Assembly: GCA_026419775.2 (NCBI GenBank)
Contig: JAOPGA020001068.1
Coordinates: 36,268-100,267 of the forward strand
Direction: 5' to 3'
Length of the DNA stretch: 64,000 bases
Origin: Acrasis kona
Lineage: Eukaryota; Heterolobosea; Eutetramitea; Acrasida; Acrasidae
The position numbers and the translations under genes were made by a program. Below the pieces are notes generated by a model. The model did not search any database, was not told the DNA's origin, and was given only the letters and a program-made list of their open reading frames with translations. Positions 20,917 to 31,776 of the stretch are shown here, in pieces (position 1 is the stretch's first letter; each line of letters opens with the position of its first letter).

Positions 20917-21995
20917 GGTGAATATTTATAGAATTTAAACTGATTGACGTCAAGTACTACTTGTATTTATAGACGGAAAGTGAAATATTGTGTACCACGG
21001 AATGCGCATTCTAATTCTAAGAATAAATTGTAAACGTCCTTCCTGTGCATTCGACAGAACCCTCAATACAAAACATATTTTGTTTATTTCAATTATACCG
21101 TCCTTAGCTAATGAACCACAGATTTACTTCGGTGACTGTTATCTCTTTAAAGTTCTCCTTCCTCAAGTTCTTCATTTTATCTGCTCAATTGTGCAAACAT
21201 GGTTCCTTCCAACAGAGTTTTTCACACCTCTGCGTAAGTACTGCTGCCATTGTCTATGGTTTTTATTCTTGTAAGGCCGATGGGTGTGACCATTCAAAAC
21301 AAGAATAATGTCATGAACCGAACCGAACATAAATCATCGATTAGATTCTTGTCGTGTTGAGACATTCCATGAGGACTTTCTGAACACGATTCTCGTCTTA
21401 CGATAATAGCGTTAATGTTATTTTATACATTGTGGCTGCACTCCATCTGTCTTTGGTTTACTACTGAGAAGGTGCTCACCTGATTTCCATCTAGTCACAT
21501 ATTCAATTGCATCTCTGAAAGAGTTGATCAACACAAAGCAAGTATTCAATCGATTCAACAACGCACAAACTCTGCAAAAGAAAAGTTAAAGCAAGTAGCC
21601 AGCCGCAAGCAGGCAACAACTATATTCTCACCAACACTCAAGTCGACACTTGAATTTTACACGACTAAGCTTTTCGAAAATGTACACAAACTCATGCTTA
21701 TATATCCGACATGTGAATCTACTCTTTTGATGAGTATTAGTCAACGATTAGATACCCTGCGGTAACGATTTTTGTTTAATGAAGCTAGTATGTACACGGC
21801 CAGTTCCTCTAGCTCTAATCTCTAGATTAAACCTTCCCATTTGTTTCTAAAAGTGTTGCTGGTATGCTTCGACCTGGTCCTTGAAAAGAAAAGCAAAACT
21901 TCGCAACAAGCTCAACCACAGTTTGTTCAACTTTTCATTGTTTGAAGTTGACCTGCAATCGTTGAACAAACACTTGCTCTTGTTTCACACACAAA
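20917..21995. other. Intergenic stretch between divergent genes, nothing recognised
   Basis: About 1.08 kb separating the starts of the TTC39-like and UTP15 genes, the largest gap between well-supported genes apart from 3092-4440. Short frames at 20990-21308 lack coding character. Imperfect palindromes occur (TCAAGTCGACACTTGA near 21641, TAATCTCTAGATTA near 21818) but no tRNA, repeat or element is visible. Confidence 0.5.
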
Positions 21996-23618
21996 ATGTT
22001 CCCCAGGAGGCAAAAAGTAATCGAAAACGAGAACAATCCATATAAAAACTTTACCACCTTCATACCGATAAAACTAGATTATGGTCTGCCCACACATTTA
22101 GAATTCAATCCATCGGACCAGTCTCAATTCATAGTCACACACGGCAGCATCATTGAAATTGTCCATGATGTAGTATGTATAAAAATGACTAATCAATTCA
22201 CCACTCGTTTAGGAAAAAAAAGTTAACAAGAGAAGATACAAAGACGACGTCTTTTCTGCTAGTTTCAGATCAGATGGTGAATTATTTGTTTGTGGAGATG
22301 CAACTGGAAAGGTGAAGGTTGTAAGGAATATAATCTCGGCGAAAGATACAGCACCTTTGCGTGAGTTTAGCGCACATAAAGGGTAACCGCACTTTTTTAA
22401 TTCTAAACTCATTTTTCAGCCCCGTGCAGACTGTCAAGTTTTTCGACAATACACAAATAGTAACAGGATCAGACGACCGCACAGCACACGTTTACAACTT
22501 TTTAACAGAAACACGCGTCGCCACACTCACTGGTCACACAGATTACATTAGATCATGCGCAGTCAAGGACAATTACATTTTCACAGGAGGATACGATCAC
22601 GAACTACGCATATGGGACATTAGAGATCCCACAAAACCAGTACGCATTCTTTTTCATCAACGTAACCATTCTAGATACATTACCAAAAACTAGACAGTCC
22701 GATCACTTCGATATGTCCAGAAAATCTAGTCGTTCACGTGGCTAGTGGTGAATCAGTCCATAGCATTTCGCTCCTCAAGTATAATACAATTAACGTTTTA
22801 CATCACACCAAGACGGTCACATCCGTGTGGATGAACAAGAGTGGAAATCGCTTAGTTTCCGCAGGACTCGATCGCGCCGTTCGTGTTTGGGAAGGATCAC
22901 AACTCTGTCACACTGTTGCTTTCGACGCTGGTGTACTTTGTTGTGCAGTAGCTGTACGTATATATATATATAACAATCATTAACTAACATACATGGTTAG
23001 GATGATGAAAAACAATTGGTGGTTGGGTTAGATAACAAAACCTTGATGAAGTCAAGAAGAGAAGACAAGATGATAAGAAAGAGAAGAGTTGAGGTGGAAA
23101 CTCTAATCTCCAACAATTACCAAAACTTGATCGAGGGATACTTGACCGATCAGCTCCTTCGCTTCGACGAAGACGTGAACATTCCCATAACAAGACAAAG
23201 TCATTTACATAAATTTGGTCGTCTTTTAAATAGGCACAAATATAAAACCTGTTTGGATTTGGCACTCTCCGAGAGGTTTTATGAGGATCCAATGGTTCCG
23301 CTCTCTCTTTTACGAGAGTTGGTTGCTAGAAGACAATTGTTGAATGCACTTGATGCGAGAGATAATGTTGGTTTGAAACCAGTTTTGATTTTCTTGAACC
23401 GGTATATTCGCGACGTTAGATATGCGAGCTTGGTGGTACCTCTTGCCATCAAGGTTATTAACATTTATGGGTGCATGTTGGGAAAGGATGATGTGATCGA
23501 TAAATTGTTCAGAGGGTTGAGACGTAGGGTGAACGAGGAGATTGAGTCCATGAAGAATATGAGCGAGTTGAAGGGTGTGCTTGATACGCTGATAAACGCA
23601 AGCTTGATGCATGCTTAA
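21996..23618 (+). CDS. UTP15: U3 snoRNA-associated protein UTP15
   Basis: Five exons (21996-22172, 22213-22382, 22420-22661, 22694-22953, 23001-23618) encode 488 residues; the first donor could be three bases earlier (22170) without changing frame. The protein has an N-terminal WD40 propeller (VTGSDDRTAHVYNF, TGGYDHELRIWDIRDP, SAGLDRAVRVWEG) and a C-terminal UTP15_C helical domain (SHLHKFGRLLNRHKYKTCLD, LSLLRELVARRQLLNAL). UTP15 belongs to the t-UTP/UTP-A subcomplex that starts pre-rRNA processing in the nucleolus. Each exon join restores family sequence, for instance LFHQHSPITSICPENLVVHV. The third intron is only 32 nt. Confidence 0.92.
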
Positions 23619-23690
23619 ATAAAACGTCATTGTGAACTATTTGGTTGTTGGTTACCTTGTTTGATTTGGGTGATTACAAAAGAAAGATTG

Positions 23691-25558
23691 ATGTCATCCC
23701 TTGACTCATTTCAAGAGGACATTTTAAAGAATGATCGTCTGGAGGCTTCGTCGAGACCAAAGCTTTATCATACATTGCGAGAAGAAATAATGAGGCATAA
23801 GCCGATGCCTATACGTGAAGAGACGGTCCAAGCCCATAAACAACGTGACCATTACATGGAGTGGCGGACATTTTTATTGGAGCGGAAGAGATACGGTCAA
23901 AATTTAGTTAGTGAACACGTGATGGAATTATTTGAAGAATGGAAGAGAGAAAAGGAGAGGGACGAGATTAGGTAATTTGATCCCTCTGTTTAACTTTCTA
24001 ATTTTTTTAGAGAAAATCTTAGAAAGACGGCATCTCCATTGGAGCGGATCGGGTTAACACGTAGCGTCAGCGGCACAAGTCTTGGAAGTGCTGCTCTAGA
24101 TTCTACAAGCAGTTACATGAGGAATATGAAATCAATGAGTGCAACTGAGGTAAGTTGTTTAACATGCTAAATTTTTATTCTAGACCGACTTTTCACATTT
24201 CGACGAAGACGAAAGAACAGACAGAACAGAAGTTGATGGAATGGATGCAATGGAGGACGATGATGAAGTAACTTTCAATTCAGTCAACAACATGGCGCAG
24301 GTCTACGCTTTTGTGGGAATGCATCACATTTTTGAGAGAGGTACAGGAAGAACACAAGGTAGAGTGTAATAATATAATTATCCTCAACACATTAGTGAAT
24401 AGAATCAAGTTTGGAAACAACGATAATGACATTTTAGCTTTCGCATCCTCAGATGGTGTCATTTCCATTGCAACTGCCATGAACAAACCAGAGGTCATAG
24501 TAGAGCTTGTTGGACATACAAGTCAAATTTTAGGTAATAAAGAAAAACAAAAACATTTTTTAATCGTCTCGCAGACTTCGATTGGTCATTATCAAATGAA
24601 TACTTAATTTCAGTCGCCCACGACAAGACCATTAAAGTATGGAACACAAACACAGCAAAATGTGCAAGAACAATACCCTGCAAAGCCTCTCCCACATGCA
24701 TCAACTTTCATCCACTCAACAACAACATTTTCCTAGTAAGTATAATTCATCAAAAATCACTCACATCACAGTCTGGCTTTGATAATGGAACAGTAACGGT
24801 TTACAATTTATCCACAGGAAAACCAGCTGATCTAAAACGAAAAGCACAAGCAAACACTTTAAAACTGTCTTACCCAATCACAGCACTGTGCATAACACCA
24901 TTGGGAGATATGGCTTTTGTGGGAGATCAAAAAGGTTTCATGTACGTATACAGTATTGATAGCAGCAGTGGTCTATTTTTGGGACGTCGCATTCACATGA
25001 TCAAATGTAGCCGTGGAGGACCTCTCACAAGTATATCCTATTCGACATACACTAGGTACGTTAACGATCCACATGCCCTACTAAACATTTGATAGCAACT
25101 CAAGAAGAGCCAATCCTTGCCTTTTGGTAAATTCATGTGGAGATGATGTCGTTAAACTTTTTGGACTCAATAGAAAAACTGGTAAAATTGAGATCATGGG
25201 TGATTATCCCGTACCTCATCGTAAATTAAACGTTAGGAGTGTTTTTTGTCCTTTGGTAAGCTTCCGGCATGGTGCGTGTTTTGTGAGTGGTAGTGAGAGC
25301 ACGGAAGTATGTGTGTTTGATTTGGCAAGGCAGACAAACAGCGTAAATCGTTTGATGGGACACAGTGCAGCAGTGCTTGATGTATCTTGGTCTTATGACG
25401 AGGGATTACTTGCCAGCTGTGATGCGAGCGGTGTTATTATACTGTGGAAGAGAGCACCTTTTGATAATGAGATTCAGCAACGTAATATTGAAGAGAAGCA
25501 GAAGAGAGAAGAGTTGGCAAGACAGCAAGCATTATTAGATCAGTTCAATGTACAATAA
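23691..25558 (+). CDS. WDR13: WD repeat protein 13 (WDR13) homologue
   Basis: Seven exons (23691-23971, 24011-24149, 24184-24358, 24396-24533, 24575-24735, 24772-25055, 25096-25558; introns 34-41 nt) give 546 residues. WDR13-specific stretches are VYAFVGMHHIFERG, DFDWSLSNEYLISVAHDKT, FHPLNNNIFLSGFDNGTVTV, VRSVFCPLVSFRHGACFVSG and MGHSAAVLDVSWSYDEGLLASCDASG. The N-terminal 140 residues are helical and charged, the C-terminus carries a short extra coiled coil. In vertebrates WDR13 is nuclear and associated with transcription regulators; its function in protists is not known. The start is the first ATG (23691), 72 bases past the UTP15 stop. Confidence 0.9.
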
Positions 25559-25564
25559 AATATT

Positions 25565-26024
25565 TTATTCAGCTTGTTCTTCTGTTACATAGAAAATGTT
25601 TTGGTATGTACGTGCGGTCATGTCGACCATTTGATTATATGAGTCAAAATCTAACATTGTAAAGTTTGAGGACTTCTGGAGGGTTACTTACCAAATTTAT
25701 CTGGACTGTCGGTAAAGAAAACGGGTACTGTTCCACTATTTTGTGTAATATATAGAGTTCCTTGATCATCCTTTTCGACAATTCCAACAATTTCGTAAAC
25801 ATAACCTGGATATAGATTTTGTGTGTTGTCCATGAATACCTTCAATTATTAGTTTCGTTCAGTTCGGTTGTATCACAAACATTAACATCGACATTATCAC
25901 TAGACTTCATAATAACGCAATTTTGACTCGTTTCAACGCGTACTAACTCTCCAACAAACAATACTTGAAATGAAACATAGTGTTCCATTAGGGAAAAGTT
26001 GACTCTAAACTTCATGTCGCTCAT
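25565..26024 (-). CDS. RPA3: Replication protein A 14-kDa subunit (RPA3)
   Basis: Three exons (26024-25881, 25839-25692, 25650-25565; introns 41 nt each) give 125 residues, the expected size of RPA3. The OB-fold start RVNFSLMEHYVSFQVLFVGEL corresponds to [21 protein letters not shown] of the human protein, followed by GYVYEIVGIVEKDDQ in place of the conserved VEVVGRV strand. The last exon supplies the C-terminal helix (DFDSYNQMVDMTARTYQ) used for trimerisation with RPA2 and RPA1. The first donor could be six bases upstream without loss of frame. It is convergent with WDR13, stop to stop in 6 nt. Confidence 0.82.
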
Positions 26025-26137
26025 CTTGTCGATTTTTAAATGTTAGTTGACCTACACAGTTTTCTTGATTTTGAGGGAAATTGAAGAACATTACAAAAAA
26101 TACATTCGATTAAAGTGTATTGGTTACATGATTTAAC

Positions 26138-27286
26138 TCATAACTCTTCGTAGTAGAATGGATACAAATCATCCTCAATATGAACCGCTCTATAGCTAGC
26201 GTTCCTTCTAACTTCATCCTCCAACATGGCAACTATTTTACCATTTTTCTTCAACACACCAACACCGTTCCATGGAAAATTGAACTCAGCACTAGACTCA
26301 AGCATGTGAACACCAATTTGGCCAGGCTTAGGATGACAAGTTAACCGAATGCCATCAGGATAACATTTCATAACCAAGTCAAGAGAGTTTATGGTGCGGA
26401 GGAACACCATGTATTCAAAAGCACTTGTGGCAGCTTTGAGCTGTATTTCCTTTGTCATAACAGGACATGGAGAAGAATAATTGGAAAAGAAAATGTTTCG
26501 TAAATCACTCCTTTCATATTGTGTTAAATTAATGTTACTTCTTGTGTTATTTAAAAGTTCTTCGACCAGATCTGCATTCTTCTCGTCCTTCCAAATGTTG
26601 GATATTTCAAGTTGGGCAATCTTTTCAAAGTTGTTAAACTCTGTTAAATGTTTTTGTTTCAGATATTCCATGTCGTCCATTTCAACGTAATCACTAACGT
26701 CCAGTAGCTTTATAAACTCCTCTACAACTTGTCGGTATTGAAGTGCAGTCTCCATTGGCTCTCTAAATATTGGTGCGTACACTAGACCGTCAGCTATAAA
26801 CACAACCTTAGCGCCCGGTGCATACACTGCCTCTATCTCTTTGCAAAGTTGATACATTTTTGTGACGCAGCGTAGCTCAGCCAAGTCGGGCATCTTTCGG
26901 TTACATTTAAGTGGATTATAGCACTTTACTGGGAATGATGGCAGTAACAGCTTAATTTTTTCGTTTCGGTCAACAATTTTCTGTAGTGCGCTCCGGTATG
27001 CATTTTCTGCTGTAGTAAAGTGTTTCGTGGGACCTCTCCGGTATCTCTTTCCTAACATGACAGATAAAATTTTATCAACGGTCGTGGCATCATGACGTAT
27101 CTTCTTCTTTTGTTTGCGATCGAGTTCTTGGTCCGCTTTTTTTCTGAATGCCACAAAATCGAATGTATTTATTACTGCCTTTTGATTGTGCTCAATGCTG
27201 TCTGATGGAATATTTATCGACATCATTCCCGACATCTGAGTCCTTGCAAAGACCTCATTCACATCAAGTGACCCTCCTTGTGACAT
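26138..27286 (-). CDS. Isocyanide synthase family protein (DIT1/PvcA-like)
   Basis: Intronless, 382 residues. From about residue 110 the sequence follows the DIT1/PvcA family: KIKLLLPSFPVKCYNPLK, then MPDLAELRCVTKMYQLC, EIEAVYAPGAKVVFIADGLV, and near the end YPDGIRLTCHPKPGQIGVHM with PWNGVGVL and NGKIVAMLEDE. These match LPAFPAKSPN, PDxAEExAL, IYAPGAxxxICSDGRVF and YPxAIRLSIHPQ of known members. In bacteria and fungi such enzymes turn the amino group of Tyr, Trp or Val into an isonitrile using ribulose-5-phosphate; yeast DIT1 makes the dityrosine spore-wall precursor. The N-terminal 100 residues are extra. No partner oxygenase (PvcB or DIT2 P450) is next to it. The family call is firm; the substrate is unknown. 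A spore or cyst-wall role is possible but unproven. Confidence 0.82.
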   Translation of the reverse strand: MSQGGSLDVNEVFARTQMSGMMSINIPSDSIEHNQKAVINTFDFVAFRKKADQELDRKQKKKIRHDATTVDKILSVMLGKRYRRGPTKHFTTAENAYRSALQKIVDRNEKIKLLLPSFPVKCYNPLKCNRKMPDLAELRCVTKMYQLCKEIEAVYAPGAKVVFIADGLVYAPIFREPMETALQYRQVVEEFIKLLDVSDYVEMDDMEYLKQKHLTEFNNFEKIAQLEISNIWKDEKNADLVEELLNNTRSNINLTQYERSDLRNIFFSNYSSPCPVMTKEIQLKAATSAFEYMVFLRTINSLDLVMKCYPDGIRLTCHPKPGQIGVHMLESSAEFNFPWNGVGVLKKNGKIVAMLEDEVRRNASYRAVHIEDDLYPFYYEEL

Positions 27287-27629
27287 ATTATTGGTTTGTT
27301 TAAACGGAGTTGTGTTATTCCGTATGTCGTGGGAGAAAAAAATAAAATTCCTGCTTATTTTTATAAAAAATCAAAAATATTTTGTAAAGAAATGTATTAA
27401 TAACACAGGGAACGGAGTATCATCATGTTCTTCCCGGTGTTTGTTGCTGTGGACATTACCTAATTAATCGGCGGTATTTTCTCACTCATATATGTTTGCA
27501 TCAAGGAATGTTGATTAAGGGCTGCTAATTCCACCAAGGTAGTCTCGAAGAGATAAAGATGGGAGTAGTAATAAGAACAAGAGAAAGGAAGGAGCAAGTG
27601 TACACAAACAAAGTTACTCGTTCAAATAA
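27287..27629. other. Intergenic stretch, nothing recognised
   Basis: About 340 bp between two minus-strand genes. AT-rich with poly-A/T runs; should hold the promoter of the DIT1/PvcA-like gene and the 3' end of the preceding transcription unit. No small RNA or repeat seen. Confidence 0.5.
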
Positions 27630-29024
27630 TTAAACATCGTTCTTTTTATTCCGTTTTGCAAAGTCATAAGAAGAGTATACACTATGAGTTACATCCTTGT
27701 CTAATGTTGACTTCAAAAACTCTGGTATCATGGCATCTACACCCTTCTCCTTGAATATGCTTGGCTCTACTTCCACGCTCAAAACCTGTACACCCTGTCC
27801 ATGACCAGGTGTCTGATACATGTGTAATTCATAATAGTGATTCTCCCAAACGAAACTTCTCAACTTCTTGTTCGTCACAACACGGTCAGGATCTGATTGT
27901 TGCATCAATGACATGTATGTTTTTGCGGAGATGGGCCTACTGACCGACGCTTCTTCATTTCCGTCTTTGCTTATGGTTGTGTTGTAAATGGTGTAATTAT
28001 AAACTCCAAGTTGACCTCTCTTCACAATGCGTGTCCTTTCATTTTTTGATTTTGAGTTCAAAAAAACTTGTTCAATTTCACACTCTTGGAATGGAATGTT
28101 TCCTTCGAGATGAATGTCTGCATCCTTAACCAAGAACTTTCTTCTGTAATTGATGGGTCTTGGTTGACCGACCTGATGAAGGACGAGATCTAACACTCTT
28201 TGGATCTTGTGTTCAAAGACCGTGCTTCTATTGTCGACAATGTACAAATTGGGATGACCAACGTATGCACCTCTTAACCTCTTATCTTGTTCTGCTGCCT
28301 CTTCTGGTGACTCTTTTCTTGCTTCATTGTTGGTGAGTGTATAATGTTTCTCTGCACCGAGTGCGGCTGTGACCATGTGAATGACACAATCATACCTTGA
28401 ATCTCTTAACTTGGTTGTGGTCCATGTATTCATGTCGAGCAGTGCATGCCAAGAATTATCGTCAAGGAAAGCTCTTGAATCCATGACGCCACGGTCGCAT
28501 AGGATGATGGTTGGTTTTTTGCTTGCTTTGGCTATATCTACAAGTCCGTCCTCCAATGCCATTTTGGTTCTAAGAAGCACGCTCTCATTTTGTATCATTT
28601 GTTCCCATGTCGCATCTGGTGTGTTTAGTCTGACGCCTGATGTGACGAGTAAGGTGGCGACTTCGGTGACTATGAAAACTTCAAAACCAAGTGACTTGAG
28701 ACGCTCGCTCAACTTAATCATTGCTGATGATTTGCCTGCACAAGGACCACCCGTTATGACGATTCTGATGATTGGTGTTTCTTGCTCTGTGTTAAAAGCT
28801 TGCCCTGCCTTCTGTAGACGAGTGCTAACTGATTGGTCGTTCACATGATTTTCCTCAGCGTGAATCTCTACATTTTGTTTGGTAGATTTGTACAATTGAT
28901 AAATGATTGGTGTGGCAACTGACAGTGTAAACAAAGCTTTTGATGCTTTGACAAAGGTAGACTTGTGTGAATTGAAGAATAACTTTGACGCGGTTCTTGT
29001 ATTGTTGAATATGCGGCCAGACAT
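27630..29024 (-). CDS. TTD14-like AAA_28/CYTH-like P-loop protein
   Basis: Intronless, 464 residues. The N-terminal 60 residues are basic and Ser/Thr-rich with a hydrophobic helix (ALFTLSVATPIIYQLY), suggesting a mitochondrial presequence or anchor. The P-loop domain opens with IRIVITGGPCAGKSSAMIKL (Walker A GGPCAGKS), has a Walker B-like TIILCDRGVMDSRAF and the DNRSTVFEHKI region typical of TTD14 (TRPL translocation defect protein 14). The C-terminal half (residues 285-464) is a CYTH-like beta barrel (RKFLVKDADIHL, YNYTIYNTTI, ENHYYELHMY). Fly TTD14 binds GTP and phosphatidylinositol 3-phosphate and steers vesicle traffic; a CYTH part usually handles phosphorylated substrates. Full length for the family; the N-terminal extension is unusual. 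Confidence 0.82.
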   Translation of the reverse strand: MSGRIFNNTRTASKLFFNSHKSTFVKASKALFTLSVATPIIYQLYKSTKQNVEIHAEENHVNDQSVSTRLQKAGQAFNTEQETPIIRIVITGGPCAGKSSAMIKLSERLKSLGFEVFIVTEVATLLVTSGVRLNTPDATWEQMIQNESVLLRTKMALEDGLVDIAKASKKPTIILCDRGVMDSRAFLDDNSWHALLDMNTWTTTKLRDSRYDCVIHMVTAALGAEKHYTLTNNEARKESPEEAAEQDKRLRGAYVGHPNLYIVDNRSTVFEHKIQRVLDLVLHQVGQPRPINYRRKFLVKDADIHLEGNIPFQECEIEQVFLNSKSKNERTRIVKRGQLGVYNYTIYNTTISKDGNEEASVSRPISAKTYMSLMQQSDPDRVVTNKKLRSFVWENHYYELHMYQTPGHGQGVQVLSVEVEPSIFKEKGVDAMIPEFLKSTLDKDVTHSVYSSYDFAKRNKKNDV

Positions 29025-29093
29025 TCTTTGTTAGTGTGAATAATCTAAGTTGATCGATGATAATTAAACGACATTCAATTTTTTTACAGTAGG

Positions 29094-29642
29094 ATGTCCG
29101 AGGTTAAACTAACTGAAGAGCAGATTGCTGAGCTCAGAGAATCATATTCAATGATAACAAATGGTAATCCTGCAATAACTATTCAAGTTTTGTCAAACGT
29201 GGCGAAGGCCCTGGGGATGAAGGAGAACATTCAGGAGATATCAGACCTCCTAGAAGAGGTGGATGTTGACGGAAACCAAGAAATTGATTTTGCAGAATTT
29301 GTAACAATTATGGCCAAGAAGAGTAGAGACGTCGATCCTGAAGAAGAATTAAGAGAGGCGTTCAACGCTTTTGATGCTGCAGTACCATCGACAGAACAAG
29401 AAGGATTTATTACAGCTGAAAAGATTGCCATCCTTTTCAAAAATTTCGGAGTATCACTTAGCGAAGCAGAGGTCGCAGAAATGATAGCTGAAGGGGATTT
29501 CGACAAGGACGGCAACATTTCATTTGAAGACTTTAGTTTAATGCTTCAATCAGAAGATACAAGAAAGAAATTAGACAGCCAAGGAATGGATCAAAATGAT
29601 TTAACCAACGTCAGAGTACCACAAAATGGAAATCAAGTATAA
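29094..29642 (+). CDS. Calmodulin-like EF-hand protein
   Basis: Intronless, 182 residues. Four EF-hand positions can be traced. EF2 has a canonical loop DVDGNQEIDFAE and EF4 has DFDKDGNISFED, both with all coordinating positions. EF1 (around MITNGNPAIT) lacks the acidic residues and EF3 (DAAVPSTEQEGFIT) has a lengthened loop, so only two sites should bind calcium normally. The two lobes are joined by a helix (KKSRDVDPEEELREAF) like the calmodulin/centrin linker. The C-terminal 25 residues are a polar tail. Function cannot be told from sequence; it could be a calmodulin-like or centrin-like regulator. It ends 6 nt before the THOC5 stop on the other strand. Confidence 0.88.
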   Translation: MSEVKLTEEQIAELRESYSMITNGNPAITIQVLSNVAKALGMKENIQEISDLLEEVDVDGNQEIDFAEFVTIMAKKSRDVDPEEELREAFNAFDAAVPSTEQEGFITAEKIAILFKNFGVSLSEAEVAEMIAEGDFDKDGNISFEDFSLMLQSEDTRKKLDSQGMDQNDLTNVRVPQNGNQV

Positions 29643-29648
29643 TTACTT

Positions 29649-31776
29649 TTATTGCACTTGGTCGAACAAATTAAGCAGAGGATCATACCTTGTGGCCAAT
29701 TGTCTTGCTCTGCCCCTAATAATCTCTAGTGCACAATCTTCTCGTGTTGGTTCCCAAATTCACAGACGCATAAACATTCAAACAAGACCACAAGTGAGAC
29801 ATTAATTTTGACAATAAATTAAAATGAGCATCATTATCGGCACCTTGTTTCTCCGAATACTTGTCAACTTGCATCAACTCGTTTACATACTTTTCATTCA
29901 GATCGGTTTCAATGTCCAATAATTGAGAATCAACAAATGCAGTTGCATCTCTGTTCGAAATGACTCTGTCCCCCTTGACGAATTTCTTGAGTAGATTGGG
30001 AATTTCATAATGTTGGTTGGCCGACGAAAGTTGACCATCGGCAATTGAAATTTTGAATTGTGGCGGTTGTAAGGGATAATCGAAGGATGAAATTTTTAAG
30101 GTTACGTGTATTTTGATTTTGTTTGCATCTCCACTAAAGATTGCCAAATATAGTTTGACACCATCTGAGTCCTCCGATTGTAATTTAAAGTCGCTCATCT
30201 CAATCTTCTTATCGAACATTGATTTGTCGGCATTGATCTTTAATTTCTCCAAGTCGCGTATTTGTGGTGCTAAATGTGCGCTGGCTTGAGTTTTGTATTT
30301 GATTAGTTTGATGATGGTTGATATTGACATTGAATGAGTGTTTTTCGAAAGTGAAGGGGGCGTCATTGGGAACAGACCTGCGAGTGGTTGGGCCCATTGA
30401 TAGGGTCTACCGACTTCAAGTGTTGAAAAATCATAATTAGTGTATTGAACGTTTGGTGAGATAACTCCATCGTCGCCTGGAATCAGTGTGAAAACATTTA
30501 ATGTATTGGTTGTTGATGATTGGTTGACTGTGATCATGTTGAGATGAGGGAGGTAATAAAAGTCAAGCGTGATGGTGGTGGGTTGGGAATCTTTGCAAGG
30601 GTTAGAGCAGAGTGTTTGAGTGGTACATACTTTTAATGTTGACGGGCACGGAGACGGAAACTGAAAGTGGAAATGGTTTGAATAAAGTGTCCTTTGTTGA
30701 CGCTTGTATGGGTTTTCTTGTTGCTTTTACTCCAGTGCGCTTTTGCTCCATGTCGTCGTCATTAAGGTTCGTTGCGTCTTCTAATTCTTCCTGTGGTAGA
30801 TCTTCCTGCATTGGTTCCTCTTGCTCGTCCTCTTGCTGTATGCTAGCCTGAAAGTTTCCAGATATTATCTCGTTTAATAATTTTTGTCCTTCCTTAGCAT
30901 CTCCATTAATGTTGACCCTTAGTGAGGAATCTACATTGTTAATGTTTAAAGTGTTATTGCTGTACTTACCAAAGTGAAGCTGATGGGTTGCTAAAACGTT
31001 ATATAAAATGTACAGTGGTGTAGGTAACGATCTTGCGACGTCTTGTTGTTCGTTGATGTTACTTGTACCAGGTTGAAAGAAGTCTGATAACTTCTTGTTC
31101 AATTCACCGTATGATTTTAGGTTTTCTCTAATCTCTTTGATGCGTGTCTGCTTCTCTTGATTTTGTTGTATAACTAATGCTTTTTGGGCGTTTAGGTCAT
31201 TCATGCTTTTTAAAAGACTTTGTCTTGTTGATAGTTCGTCTTGTAGTCTGCCAAGAGTAATTTCATGTTCGGTGCCTAAAAGAATCAGAATTAGGTTCAA
31301 ATCGCGACTTACTCTGTTCGTTGAGGTTGTTTGCAGCGGTTTCGTTTACCCTAGATAAATATTGTTCTGTTGGTATTAGATCAATTTGAGTGTGCCTGCT
31401 GGTAAATTGTTTGCACTGTGTTATCTTCTTTCTAAGGTGATACGCTTCATATTGGAGATTTTGTAGTTGTAGGCGCGATTCATCCGATTTTTGTGTGCGA
31501 ACGTCACGCTCCGTACTGAGTTGTACCTGGTTGGAAGTTAATAGTCTGTGGGAACTCTTGATTTCCATCAGCAGTCGAAACCCTTGGTTGATCAACTCAG
31601 GGTCGTTTTTCTGTCTTTGTTAGCTTGTATAACGGGCTTGAACATGCCTTTGTCTGATATGCCACGAACAACTCATTAACGTGTTGACGAAATTTTTCAC
31701 ACTGTAGTTTAAATTTCTCGCTTGCTCGATTATCATCAGAGTTGTTAACTTCGACATTCATAGCATCATCATCCAT
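29649..31776 (-). CDS. THOC5: THO complex subunit 5 (THOC5)
   Basis: The first real ATG is at 31776. Exons read by frame are 31776-31313, 31275-30631, 30590-29764 and 29723-29649, with introns 31312-31276, 30630-30591 and 29763-29724. THOC5 signatures are SRLQLQNLQYEAYHLRKKI, DVARSLPTPLYILYNVLA, PLSVSVSVPVNIKNSQPT with DFYYLPHLNMITV, and LEVGRPYQWAQPLAGLFP. Removing the last intron exposes a conserved-type tail IIRGRARQLATRYDPLLNLF. Near 31606-31610 (a run of five T) the frame shifts inside the first exon: a one-base homopolymer difference would give a smooth 669-residue protein, or an atypical intron of 55-70 nt is used. THOC5 belongs to the TREX/THO complex coupling transcription with mRNA export. 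Confidence 0.88.

Noticed and set aside
20990-21308. Short plus-strand ORFs in the TTC39-UTP15 gap
   Set aside because: No coding bias, no family motif and overlapping frames of similar length.
12000-27310. GTTTAAAC motif near 12004, 16239 and 27299 as a shared promoter element
   Set aside because: About two to three occurrences are expected by chance at this base composition, and positions relative to genes differ.
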